Source: an uncultured Bacilli bacterium | GTDB lineage: Bacteria; Bacillota_I; Bacilli_A; RF39; UBA660 | NCBI GenBank assembly: GCA_947591565.1 | Contig: CANQDH010000003.1 | Location: 1-23,742 of the forward strand | Length of the DNA stretch: 23,742 bases | Direction of reading: 5' to 3' | In this document: piece by piece, positions 1 through 7,134 of the stretch | Numbering within the stretch: the stretch's first letter is position 1 | How the letters are laid out: every line of letters starts with the position of its first letter | Notes under the pieces: generated by a model | Database searches by the model: none | What the model saw: only the letters and a program-made list of their open reading frames with translations | What the model was told of the DNA's origin: nothing | Program-made: the position numbers and the translations under genes

Positions 1-410
1 TTACTAAATTGTGGTGCTCTACGAGCAGCTTTAAGACCTGGTTTTTTACGTTCTTTACTACGTGGATCTCTTGTAATAAAGCCAGATACTTTTAATATTT
101 TACGGAAACTGTTATCACTGTCAACATTAGGAGCATCATACTCTAATAAAGCTCTTGCGATTCCTAATCTAATAGCACCAGCTTGACCACTAAATCCTCC
201 ACCAGAAACTTTAGCGTCAATATCAAAAGTTTCTTCAGTTGATGTTGCAACAAGTGGTTGCATTAAATCAGAAACATTTGTATCATATGGAAAATAGTCT
301 TTAACATCTACTCCATTTACAGTTATTTTACCTTTTCCAGGAACCATTTTAACTTGAGCAACAGATGATTTTCTACGTCCTGTTCCAATAAAAACTCTCT
401 TATTAGCCAT
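1..410 (-). CDS. rpsI: 30S ribosomal protein S9 (3' end cut off by window)
   Basis: Small-subunit ribosomal protein whose C-terminal tail reaches the P-site tRNA. The reading frame starts MANKRVFIGTGRRKSSVA and ends GLKAARRAPQFS plus a partial Lys codon at the window edge. That is the canonical S9 tail, so only about two residues and the stop are missing. The start ATG (408-410) has a strong GAGGG Shine-Dalgarno about 6 nt upstream, which overlaps the stop codon of rplM. The rplM-rpsI pair is a conserved operon in bacteria, and the 10-nt spacing supports co-transcription from the promoter upstream of rplM. No unusual residues noticed. Confidence 0.97.
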   Translation of the reverse strand, partial: MANKRVFIGTGRRKSSVAQVKMVPGKGKITVNGVDVKDYFPYDTNVSDLMQPLVATSTEETFDIDAKVSGGGFSGQAGAIRLGIARALLEYDAPNVDSDNSFRKILKVSGFITRDPRSKERKKPGLKAARRAPQFS

Positions 411-420
411 CTAAACCCTC

Positions 421-855
421 CTAATTTAATTTCATTTCAACTGGTTTTTGTGCAGCATGTGGATGTTCACTACCAGCATATACAAATAATTTTTTATACA
501 TTTGACGTCCTAAACGTCCTTTTGGAAGCATTCCTTTAACAGCTCTTTCCATCATTTCAACTGGATAATTTTCTTTCATTGTACGTGCAGTTCTTTCACG
601 TAATCCTCCAGGATATCCACTATGATTGTAATACATCTTATCATCTAATTTATTGCCTGTAAGAACAACATTAGATGCATTAATAACAATAACATAGTCT
701 CCACAATCTAAGTTTGGTGTATAAGTTGGTTTATGTTTTCCACGTAAAACATGTGCAACTTTAACAGCAACACGTCCAAGTGGAGCATTATTTGCATCAA
801 TTACATACCAATCACGTTTAATTTCTTGTTTTTTTTGCATAAATGTGTTTTTCAT
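421..855 (-). CDS. rplM: 50S ribosomal protein L13
   Basis: Large-subunit ribosomal protein of 144 aa, the usual family length. The sequence begins MKNTFMQKKQEIKRDWYVID and carries the family blocks DAxxxPLGRxA, GDYVIVINA, the YYNHSGYPGGL loop and MLPKGRLGRQ. An in-frame upstream extension to 924 exists, but it would run through the predicted L13 leader hairpin and add 23 residues foreign to the family. The ATG at 853-855 has an AAGGG element about 9 nt upstream and is the better start. Transcription most likely starts near 923 from a good sigma-A promoter, and rpsI follows after 10 nt. Confidence 0.97.
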   Translation of the reverse strand: MKNTFMQKKQEIKRDWYVIDANNAPLGRVAVKVAHVLRGKHKPTYTPNLDCGDYVIVINASNVVLTGNKLDDKMYYNHSGYPGGLRERTARTMKENYPVEMMERAVKGMLPKGRLGRQMYKKLFVYAGSEHPHAAQKPVEMKLN

Positions 856-884
856 AAATAATTTCCCTTTCTTATTTTTATGTA

Positions 885-925
885 AGGTGTCCCAAGCCTC
901 ACAAATGGGATATAAATGTACCAAT
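885..925 (-). ncRNA. L13-type ribosomal protein leader (putative autoregulatory 5' UTR)
   Basis: The leader between the predicted start point (about 923) and rplM contains a perfect 5-bp stem, UCCCA (906-910) with UGGGA (890-894), enclosing UUUGUGAGGCU. A short outer GGU/ACC pairing (920-922 with 886-888) could extend it. The position, the start right after the promoter and the GUGAGGC loop resemble the L13 leader known upstream of rplM in Bacillus-type bacteria, which is thought to let L13 repress its own operon. The assignment is from memory of the family; a covariance-model search would settle it. Confidence 0.6.
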
Positions 926-929
926 TAAA

Positions 930-958
930 ATCTTACTAAAATTATATAAAAAAGTCAA
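930..958 (-). promoter_or_regulatory. sigma-A promoter of rplM-rpsI
   Basis: On the minus strand TTGACT (953-958) and TAAGAT (930-935) are separated by exactly 17 nt. The predicted start near 923 places the L13 leader hairpin at the very 5' end of the transcript. Confidence 0.75.
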
Positions 959-1019
959 GAAAAAATAACACAAAAAAGAAATTTTTTACAGTTTTATAGT
1001 TTCATAATTGGTATAGTAT

Positions 1020-1760
1020 CTAATAAAAGACATCTTTTAAATATAATCCTTCGGGATTAGCTGTCCTTCCAGATACTGTTCTATCCTTAGCGTCCATAAT
1101 ATCAATAATATCTTCGCTTTTTCTTTTACCTTCACCTATTTCAATAAGTACACCGACAATATTTCGAACCATATATCTTAAAAAACCAGTTCCAAAAAAA
1201 GAAAGGGTTATGTGATACGGATCTTTCATATTTCGAATTAAATTAGTTTGAATAATGGTTCTAACTGTATCTTCATACTTTTCTTCAGCTTTCGTAAAGG
1301 ACTTAAAATCATGAGTTCCTTCTAAATATTTCATCGCTCTTTCCATATCAGCAACATCTAATTTTTTATTATATTGATATACATAATCTTTTTCAATAGG
1401 ATTATATTCACCCATATTAATTTTATAAATATATTCTTTAGCCTTAACATTGTACCTTGCATGAAAATCATCTGAAACTTTTTCAATACTTTTAACATAA
1501 ATATCATTTGGTAATAATTTATTGATAGAATTTTGTAAAGTATTGGTATCCATATCTTTATTTAAATCAAAATGGGCTTTTTGGTTAAGTGCATGAACCC
1601 CTGCATCCGTCCTACCTGATGCTGAAATGGTAATAGCCTTATTTGAATTAATCTTTCGCAAAACTTTTTCTATTTCACCTTGCACTGTCTTAACACTTGG
1701 TTGTTTTTGATAACCATTATATTTAGATCCATCATATGAAAATGTCATAAAATATCGCAT
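1020..1760 (-). CDS. truA: tRNA pseudouridine synthase A
   Basis: Makes pseudouridine at positions 38-40 of the tRNA anticodon stem-loop. The protein is about 246 aa, the usual TruA length. It carries the catalytic motif SGRTDAGVHA with the active-site Asp, the N-terminal FSYDGSKYNGYQ block, and the late FLRYMVRNIVG and NPEGLYL motifs. A GTG nine bases further out (1769) is possible, but ATG 1758-1760 with GGGTG about 8 nt upstream fits TruA N-termini better. It lies 21 nt downstream of an ECF ATPase gene, the order seen in many Firmicutes (ecfA-ecfA'-ecfT-truA-rplM-rpsI), except that no ecfT is present here. Confidence 0.95.
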   Translation of the reverse strand: MRYFMTFSYDGSKYNGYQKQPSVKTVQGEIEKVLRKINSNKAITISASGRTDAGVHALNQKAHFDLNKDMDTNTLQNSINKLLPNDIYVKSIEKVSDDFHARYNVKAKEYIYKINMGEYNPIEKDYVYQYNKKLDVADMERAMKYLEGTHDFKSFTKAEEKYEDTVRTIIQTNLIRNMKDPYHITLSFFGTGFLRYMVRNIVGVLIEIGEGKRKSEDIIDIMDAKDRTVSGRTANPEGLYLKDVFY

Positions 1761-1781
1761 ACTCTTCACACCCTTTAAAAC

Positions 1782-2600
1782 TTACCACTTTTTGGCATAT
1801 CTATATATATCTTTTAACAAATCATTAATATCATCTCTAAAACCTAATTTAACATTCTTATTTTTTAAAACAAGATTTGAAAAATTGATGACTTTAGGTA
1901 CTTCTAAATGATATTTTTTGACTTTTTTTTCGTCAGTAAATAAAGCATATTTATCAAACTTTTGAATGGTATCATTTTTTTCTATAACATAAATAAAGTC
2001 CGCTAATTTATGAATTAGATTAGTATCATTTGATAAAATAATTATCGTTTTATGAAATCTATTTTTTAATATTCGTATTATTTTAATTAAATTAGTTTTA
2101 TGCCCAAAATCTAGTGATAGCATGTTTTCATCAATTAAAATAATTTTAGGATTATAAGCAAGAACGGAAGCCATAAGGGCTAGTTTTTTTTCACCACTAC
2201 TTAACTCTTCTAAATAATTATCTAGATAACATTTGTCTAAATGAACCATTTTTAGGGCATCATTCAAATGTTTATCATGATCTTTATTATAGCCATATTT
2301 ATCTAAATTAGATAAAATAAGTTTTTTTACCGTTATGTTTGTATTTATCATACTTACATATCCTACATTTTTTTTCCATTTATAAAGTGTTTCACTAGAT
2401 GATTCTTTATCTATTTGCAAATTATCCATAGCTATATTACCACTATATTCAAGATAATCTCCACTTAATATTTTTAAAAAAAGATGACGATTTAGTCCTA
2501 TGATGAAATTAATTGTATGATCTTCAAACTTGGTACATATATTTTTAAATATATTTTGGTTAGCATAAGTGGAGCTTAAATTATTTACTTTTATTTCCAT
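1782..2600 (-). CDS. ECF-type ABC ATPase with destroyed Walker A (EcfA2 position)
   Basis: 272-aa ABC-type nucleotide-binding protein in the place of the second energy-coupling-factor ATPase (vitamin/cofactor uptake). The signature is present as LSSGE (133-137), and Walker B with catalytic Glu as IILIDE (153-158). The P-loop, however, reads IIGLNRHLFLK at 33-43, so the Gly-Lys-Ser/Thr that binds ATP phosphates is gone. The Q-loop Gln is replaced (VSMIN, about 83-87), and the switch His is Asn (LSND, 189-192). It starts inside the end of the upstream ATPase gene (10-nt overlap), so the two are translationally coupled. The frame is intact and full length, which suggests a maintained pseudo-ATPase rather than a recent pseudogene. 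The family assignment rests on fold motifs and neighbourhood. Confidence 0.8.
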   Translation of the reverse strand: MEIKVNNLSSTYANQNIFKNICTKFEDHTINFIIGLNRHLFLKILSGDYLEYSGNIAMDNLQIDKESSSETLYKWKKNVGYVSMINTNITVKKLILSNLDKYGYNKDHDKHLNDALKMVHLDKCYLDNYLEELSSGEKKLALMASVLAYNPKIILIDENMLSLDFGHKTNLIKIIRILKNRFHKTIIILSNDTNLIHKLADFIYVIEKNDTIQKFDKYALFTDEKKVKKYHLEVPKVINFSNLVLKNKNVKLGFRDDINDLLKDIYRYAKKW

Positions 2601-3298
2601 ATAGCATCAATCAACTCTTTTTCGTTAAAATATGGCTTATCTACCATTCCATAATACTTTAATTTATTAGATAAATCAATAATAAATGGCAAATTCATAT
2701 CTAATTCTTTGAGTTTTTTTTCATTATGAATTATATCCTGTGTTGTTATATTTAAAGCATTACACCCGTTATTAATGACAATAATATTATCACCTAATTG
2801 TATATCTTCCATATTTTGAGATAGATTAACAACCGTTAAACCATTTTTACACTCTTTTTTTAGTCTTTTTATTATTTTATCTTTATATGGGAATTCTATT
2901 TCATCTAAAAGGTTATCGATTAATAAAACTTTAGGATTTTGCATTAAAAGATGATTTAAATAAATAAGGCATTTTTCACTATCGCTTAAAGAAGATGTTA
3001 TTTTTAATAAATTAAGCGCATCTTTTATTTCTTCATCAGATAATTTATCTAAACAAGCCTTTTCCAAACTAAGTAAGCCAACTAAAGAATATTTGTCTTT
3101 TATATCACAGCCATCTAGAGTAATTTTACCATGATAGGTAAGCTCACCTGTAAGGATTTTGGTAAGTGTCGTTTTCCCTGTTCCATTACTGCCAACAATC
3201 GTTGTCCATTTACCATCTTCGATATCCATATTTAAATTTTTAAATACTTCTTTTTTCTTATATGAAAAGGACACATTTTTTATAGAAACTAAACTCAT
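2591..3298 (-). CDS. ECF-type ABC ATPase with intact P-loop but altered catalytic residues (EcfA1 position)
   Basis: 235-aa ABC ATPase subunit, partner of the following gene and shorter than typical EcfA (about 280 aa). Walker A is intact (GSNGTGKTT, 36-44). The signature is LSDSE (104-108). Walker B ends VLLIDN (124-129), with Asn where the catalytic Glu should be, and the switch His is Gln (LSQN, 159-162). A Q-loop Gln is not evident. The start ATG lies one base after the stop of the upstream SDR gene, and the end overlaps the next ATPase gene by 10 nt. Together with its partner it could form one composite ATP-binding site, but no site with all hydrolytic residues. No EcfT membrane subunit is in the window. 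Confidence 0.8.
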   Translation of the reverse strand: MSLVSIKNVSFSYKKKEVFKNLNMDIEDGKWTTIVGSNGTGKTTLTKILTGELTYHGKITLDGCDIKDKYSLVGLLSLEKACLDKLSDEEIKDALNLLKITSSLSDSEKCLIYLNHLLMQNPKVLLIDNLLDEIEFPYKDKIIKRLKKECKNGLTVVNLSQNMEDIQLGDNIIVINNGCNALNITTQDIIHNEKKLKELDMNLPFIIDLSNKLKYYGMVDKPYFNEKELIDAIWK

Positions 3299-3299
3299 A

Positions 3300-4055
3300 C
3301 TAATTTCCTATCTTTTTATTTTGTATATTAAAAATAAATTTGGACATTAATTTTGGAGAACAAACTTTACTTAATGAATAATTCATTTTCATAAGTTTAC
3401 CTGGTATGATGATTTGTTTTTCTTTAAACATTTGATTGATGGCATACTCGGCTACTTTATCACTATTTAGTCCCCTTATACCAAATTTTACATTTGCAAC
3501 ATTATTAAAATTGGTATCAACAGGACCTGGACATAAGCATCCAATATATACTTTACTATTTAGTTGTTTAAGTTCTTCACGAATACTTTCTGTTAAATTA
3601 AGAACATATGATTTCGTTGCATAATAGGTTGCCATTAAAGGACCAGGTGCAAAAGATGCCATTGACGCAACATTTAAAATATAACCCCTATTATGTTTAA
3701 GAAAATCATTTAAGAACAACTTTGTTAATGTTTGAACAGCTTTAATATTTAAATCAATCATATTTAATTCTTTATTTAAATCTGTTTCTGTAAAATAACC
3801 ACAATCGCCAAAACCAGCATTATTTATCAATATATCAATTTTATCATTTTTACATAATTCATATAGTTCCATACAATTATACGTACTGGATAAATCCATA
3901 TCAATTATTTTTGTCTTTTTTCCAAAGGATTTTTTTAAATCTTCTAATTTTTCTTTATTTCGAGATACAAGAACTAGTTCTACTCCCATATCATGTAATA
4001 CTGTCGCAAAAGATAGTCCTATACCACCACTTGCACCTGTTATTAATGCCTTCAC
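3300..4055 (-). CDS. short-chain dehydrogenase/reductase (SDR), substrate unknown
   Basis: NAD(P)-dependent oxidoreductase of the classical SDR family, about 251 aa. The Rossmann motif TGASGGIG is at 6-13, NNAG at 78-81, the catalytic Ser in NVASMAS near 131-134, and YxxxK as Y144/K148, followed by the CPGPVDT block. All catalytic residues are present. I place the start at a GTG (4053-4055) preceded by GGTGAT with a 4-nt gap. The longer GTG at 4067 would lie at or before the predicted transcription start. The C-terminal extension (about 220-251) is basic and typical of DltE/YqjQ-like SDRs. It is the first gene of the SDR-ATPase-ATPase-truA run; substrate cannot be told from sequence. Confidence 0.88.
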   Translation of the reverse strand: MKALITGASGGIGLSFATVLHDMGVELVLVSRNKEKLEDLKKSFGKKTKIIDMDLSSTYNCMELYELCKNDKIDILINNAGFGDCGYFTETDLNKELNMIDLNIKAVQTLTKLFLNDFLKHNRGYILNVASMASFAPGPLMATYYATKSYVLNLTESIREELKQLNSKVYIGCLCPGPVDTNFNNVANVKFGIRGLNSDKVAEYAINQMFKEKQIIIPGKLMKMNYSLSKVCSPKLMSKFIFNIQNKKIGN

Positions 4056-4071
4056 AATTATCACCACTATA

Positions 4072-4100
4072 ATTATAAACTAAATTAAAAAAGAATACAA
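4072..4100 (-). promoter_or_regulatory. promoter of the SDR-ECF-truA run
   Basis: TTGTAT (4095-4100) and a consensus TATAAT (4072-4077) are 17 nt apart on the minus strand. The predicted start near 4065 leaves a leader of about 10 nt carrying GGTGAT and supports the GTG at 4055 as start codon. Confidence 0.7.
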
Positions 4101-4152
4101 TAAAATACGCTATTTAAACAAAATCACATATTTAAATAATCATTTGTACGCT

Positions 4153-4190
4153 AAAAAAGTAGTCCCTTTTCATACGAACTACCTTTTTCT
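4153..4190 (-). terminator. intrinsic terminator after secG (possibly bidirectional)
   Basis: A 7-bp stem (4159-4165 with 4176-4182, one G-U pair on the minus strand) flanked by A and T runs on both sides. On the minus strand it is followed by TTTTTT. Confidence 0.8.
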
Positions 4191-4232
4191 TATTTAAGTA
4201 ATTTTGTAATTTAAAATGTTTTTATTATTTTA

Positions 4233-4445
4233 TTAAAAACCCATAACAAAACAAATGACTAAAAAAGCAATACCTAAGCAAAGTGTTAATCTACTTACAA
4301 ATAATTCGCCGCCACGTTCTTTTCTATTTGCAAATAAGTTACTATTTCCACCTGAAATAATGCTAGAAGCACCTTCAGCTTTACCACTTTGAAGTAAAAC
4401 AATCGCAATTAATAAAATACATATAATTAATAGAAATATTATCAT
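4233..4445 (-). CDS. secG: preprotein translocase subunit SecG
   Basis: Small membrane subunit of the SecYEG protein-export channel, 70 aa. It has two hydrophobic helices (about 2-18 and 52-69) around the conserved loop VLLQSGKAEGASSIISGG and the NLFANRK segment, the standard SecG pattern. AAGGAGG lies about 7 nt upstream of the ATG. It is transcribed alone: it has its own promoter, and a strong terminator follows. Confidence 0.95.
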   Translation of the reverse strand: MIIFLLIICILLIAIVLLQSGKAEGASSIISGGNSNLFANRKERGGELFVSRLTLCLGIAFLVICFVMGF

Positions 4446-4469
4446 AATATACCTCCTTAACTAATAGTG

Positions 4470-4498
4470 AGTATAACATATTTTGCATTTTAATGCAA
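4470..4498 (-). promoter_or_regulatory. promoter of secG
   Basis: TTGCAT (4493-4498), 17 nt, TATACT (4470-4475) preceded by TGT (extended -10 character). The -35 is one arm of the inverted repeat TTGCATTAAAATGCAA. Confidence 0.65.
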
Positions 4499-4549
4499 CC
4501 AAATAATGGCCTCTAACATAAATATATTGATTTATAAAAATTAAATGAT

Positions 4550-4576
4550 AATAAAAAGAAGCCTATTTAGCTTCTT
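4550..4576 (-). terminator. intrinsic terminator of rny, stop codon inside the loop
   Basis: On the minus strand AAGAAGC (4570-4576) pairs perfectly with GCTTCTT (4556-4562), followed by more T residues. The 7-nt loop contains the rny stop codon (4563-4565). Confidence 0.75.
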
Positions 4577-6119
4577 CCGTAGCCCTTACTTCACGAATAA
4601 CAGTTACCTTTATTGTACCTGGATATTGAAGTTGCTGTTCAATTTTATCTTTAATATCACGAGCTATTTTATAACTTCCTAAATCATCTACATCTTCTGG
4701 TTTAACAATAACGCGTAATTCACGGCCTGCCTGGACAGCAAAGGTTTTTTCAACACCTTCCATATCATTTCCAATAGCCTCAAGTTCTTGAAGTCTCTTG
4801 ATGTAGTTTTCAATTGAATCGTTTCGTGCACCAGGTCTTGATGCCGATAATGTATCAGCAATCGCAACAAGTTCAGAAATAATACTAGTTGCAGGAACAT
4901 CACCATGATGTGATTCAATCGCATTTATAACAACATCACTTTCTTTATATTTACGCGCTAAATCTCTACCTAAAGTAACATGTGAACCTTCAACTTCATG
5001 ATCTATGGCTTTACCAATATCATGTAAGAGTCCAGCCCTTTTAGCAAGTTGTTCATTTTCACCAAGTTCAGAAGCCATGATACCTGCTAAATGACCGACT
5101 TCAAGAGAATGTGATAAAACGTTTTGACCAAAACTTGTTCGAAAATGAAGACGACCGATTAATTCAACTAACTCAGGATCAACTTTCGTAATTCCAAGTT
5201 CATATAAGGCTGATTCTCCAAACTCGATAATTTTGGCTTTCATATCTTTAGAAGTTTTGTCATATAGCTCCTCTATTCTCGTTGGATGAATTCGTCCATC
5301 TTTAATTAATGATTCAATTGTAACTCTCGCAATTTCTCTTCGAAGAGGATCAAAACTTGATAAAACAATAGCTTCAGGTGTATCATCAATAATTAAATCA
5401 ACCCCTGTTACAGCCTCGATTGTTCGAATGTTTCTTCCTTCCCTACCGATAATACGACCTTTCATTTCATCATTTGGAAGAGTTACAACCGTTACTGTTT
5501 GTTCCCCAGCAACATCACCAGCATATTTTTGCATTGATGAAACAAGTAAATCTTTAGCCTTTTTATCAGCGTCTAATTTAGCTTCCATTTCTCTTTCTTT
5601 GATGTAAGTTGCAACTTCTAAACTCATCATCTCTTCTACTTTTTGCATTACTAATTTTTTAGCTTCATCTTTGGATATTTTGGATATTTTTTCGAGTAAA
5701 TCTAATTGTTCTTTTTTTAATTCTTCCACCTTACTTTGTTCATCTTGAACTTCTTTTTGTTTAATAATTATATTATTTTCTTTTTCTTCTAATAGTAATT
5801 CCCTATTTTGAAGTATTTGATCTCTTCGATCGATACTATTTTCACGATTTAAAAGTCTTTCTTCTGACTCTTTTAACTCATTTTTCTTTTCTTTTATTTC
5901 TTTATCAGTTTCTGTTTTTAAACGATAATTTTCTTCTTTTGCTTCTAAAATAGCGTCTCTTTTTAATTTTTCAGCATCTTTTTTGGCATTTTCTAATAAC
6001 TTATTTACTTTATTTGATGCTTTTATACCTCTAATATAATTAATTATAAATACAGCAAGTACTCCAACAAAAAGTCCAATTAAGACAAGCAAAATGGAGA
6101 ATAAAATATTATTATTCAT
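4563..6119 (-). CDS. rny: ribonuclease Y
   Basis: Membrane-anchored endoribonuclease that starts bulk mRNA decay in Firmicutes. The 518-aa protein has an N-terminal membrane helix (about 6-28), a long charged coiled coil (about 35-195), a KH RNA-binding domain with GRIIGREGRN (221-230), and an HD hydrolase domain with LLHDIGKA (HD at 366-367). Order and length match the family. The frame is open four codons further, but the upstream ATG overlaps the GGAGGAG that serves as the ribosome binding site for ATG 6119, so the shorter form is chosen. It has its own promoter and terminator. Confidence 0.97.
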   Translation of the reverse strand: MNNNILFSILLVLIGLFVGVLAVFIINYIRGIKASNKVNKLLENAKKDAEKLKRDAILEAKEENYRLKTETDKEIKEKKNELKESEERLLNRENSIDRRDQILQNRELLLEEKENNIIIKQKEVQDEQSKVEELKKEQLDLLEKISKISKDEAKKLVMQKVEEMMSLEVATYIKEREMEAKLDADKKAKDLLVSSMQKYAGDVAGEQTVTVVTLPNDEMKGRIIGREGRNIRTIEAVTGVDLIIDDTPEAIVLSSFDPLRREIARVTIESLIKDGRIHPTRIEELYDKTSKDMKAKIIEFGESALYELGITKVDPELVELIGRLHFRTSFGQNVLSHSLEVGHLAGIMASELGENEQLAKRAGLLHDIGKAIDHEVEGSHVTLGRDLARKYKESDVVINAIESHHGDVPATSIISELVAIADTLSASRPGARNDSIENYIKRLQELEAIGNDMEGVEKTFAVQAGRELRVIVKPEDVDDLGSYKIARDIKDKIEQQLQYPGTIKVTVIREVRATEEAK

Positions 6120-6175
6120 TTTCTCCTCCATTTCTTATATAGAAAACTAATTACAAAAATTATTCCTACAATTAT

Positions 6176-6204
6176 ATTTTAATGTTAAATTAAGAGTATG
6201 TCAA
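6176..6204 (-). promoter_or_regulatory. promoter of rny
   Basis: Consensus TTGACA (6199-6204), 17-nt spacer, TAAAAT (6176-6181) on the minus strand. The predicted leader is about 50 nt. Confidence 0.75.
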
Positions 6205-6281
6205 GGCTAAAAAATGTTAATTGGAAGTAACAAATATTTTCATTATTATATAATATTAATACAAAATAAGGTCAAAAATAA

Positions 6282-6316
6282 AGAAAAAAAATAAAAACCT
6301 TTATAAAATAAAGGTT
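6282..6316 (-). terminator. terminator of tRNA cluster 1
   Basis: On the minus strand AACCTTTAT and ATAAAGGTT form a perfect 9-bp stem (6308-6316 with 6296-6304) with a 3-nt loop, followed by a T-rich run. Confidence 0.85.
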
Positions 6317-6326
6317 AAATACTAAA

Positions 6327-6403
6327 TGGTCGGGAAAACAGGATTTGAACCTGCAACCCCTTGGTCCCAAACCAAGTGCTCTACCAAGTTGAGCCATTTC
6401 CCG
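6327..6403 (-). tRNA. tRNA-Pro (UGG)
   Basis: 77 nt with encoded CCA. Acceptor CGGGAAA/TTTCCCG; anticodon stem CTTGG/CCAAG holds loop TTTGGGA, anticodon TGG. Last gene of the seven-tRNA cluster. Confidence 0.96.
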
Positions 6404-6468
6404 ATAAATTTTATAATATATTAATTTATATAAAAACCCTAGTCATACATACTCGAGCGATTTTCCAG

Positions 6469-6546
6469 TGGTGCGCCCGAAGGGACTCGAACCCCTGACC
6501 TCTTGGTTCGTAGCCAAACGCTCTAATCCAACTGAGCTACGAGCGC
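6469..6546 (-). tRNA. tRNA-Arg (ACG)
   Basis: 78 nt with encoded CCA. Acceptor GCGCTCG/CGGGCGC; anticodon loop CTACGAA gives ACG, probably deaminated to inosine to read CGN codons. A spacer of about 65 nt to tRNA-Pro holds nothing recognisable. Confidence 0.96.
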
Positions 6547-6560
6547 AAACTAAATTTTAA

Positions 6561-6636
<76 letters not shown>

Positions 6637-6644
6637 AAAATAAA

Positions 6645-6720
6645 TGGCGGTCTCGACGAGGTTTGAACTCGCGATCTTCTGCGTGACAGGCAGACGTGAT
6701 AACCACTACACTACGAGACC
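6645..6720 (-). tRNA. tRNA-Asp (GTC)
   Basis: 76 nt with encoded CCA and discriminator G. Anticodon stem TCTGC/GCAGA with loop CTGTCAC gives GTC. Confidence 0.96.
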
Positions 6721-6723
6721 ATA

Positions 6724-6800
<77 letters not shown>

Positions 6801-6812
6801 ATATAAGAAAAA

Positions 6813-6903
6813 TGGCGGAGAAAGAGGGATTCGAACCCCCGCGCCGTTTCCGACCTCCCGGTTTTCAAGACCGGTCCCTTCAACCAGACTTGGGTATTTC
6901 TCC
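6813..6903 (-). tRNA. tRNA-Ser (TGA)
   Basis: 91 nt with encoded CCA. The long variable arm is typical of class II tRNAs; anticodon stem CCGGT/ACCGG with loop CTTGAAA gives TGA. Confidence 0.96.
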
Positions 6904-6906
6904 AGA

Positions 6907-6995
6907 TGGTGCCTAAGGCCGGACTTGAACCGGCACGGGATTTGACTCCCGCAGGATTTTAAGTCCTGTGCGTCTACCAATTTCGCCACTCAGGC
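6907..6995 (-). tRNA. tRNA-Leu (TAA)
   Basis: 89 nt with encoded CCA. Class II long variable arm; anticodon stem CAGGA/TCCTG with loop CTTAAAA gives TAA. First gene of the cluster. Confidence 0.96.
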
Positions 6996-6997
6996 AC

Positions 6998-7013
6998 GTC
7001 ATTAATTAATGAC
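6998..7013. repeat. 16-bp perfect palindrome at the tRNA cluster 1 transcription start
   Basis: GTCATTAATTAATGAC reads the same on both strands. It lies between the predicted transcription start (about 7012) and the 5' end of tRNA-Leu (6995). It could be a protein-binding site or a hairpin in the precursor leader; its function is unknown. Confidence 0.6.
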
Positions 7014-7019
7014 TATTAC

Positions 7020-7048
7020 ATTATATTATATTTTTTATATTTTGACAA
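7020..7048 (-). promoter_or_regulatory. promoter of tRNA cluster 1
   Basis: TTGTCA (7043-7048), 17 nt, consensus TATAAT (7020-7025) on the minus strand. Confidence 0.75.
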
Positions 7049-7093
7049 GTATTTTTAACAATTTTATCAACTTTTTTAAAATAAAATCATCTA

Positions 7094-7131
7094 TTCACGA
7101 AAAAACTAAATAGATAAAATCCATTTAGTTT
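7094..7131 (-). terminator. terminator of the polyphosphate/beta-helix gene set
   Basis: On the minus strand AAACTAAAT (7123-7131) and ATTTAGTTT (7103-7111) form a 9-bp stem with an 11-nt loop, followed by TTT, just after the stop codon at 7135. Confidence 0.8.
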
Positions 7132-7134
7132 CAC

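Noticed and set aside
856..924. N-terminal extension of rplM
   Set aside because: It covers the predicted L13 leader, has no RBS, and adds residues not found in L13.
941..958. TTGACT next to TATAAT with a 6-nt gap upstream of rplM
   Set aside because: Spacing is impossible for a promoter; the TAAGAT 17 nt downstream is used instead.
3159..3350. Plus-strand frames at 3159-3350, 3436-3624, 7577-7783, 8807-8989, 9194-9418, 11230-11418, 11615-11848 and 11969-12202
   Set aside because: Antisense shadows of well-supported minus-strand genes, with no RBS and no recognisable domain.
4688..4924. Second minus-strand frame inside rny
   Set aside because: It lies in another frame of the conserved HD-domain coding region and has no independent support.
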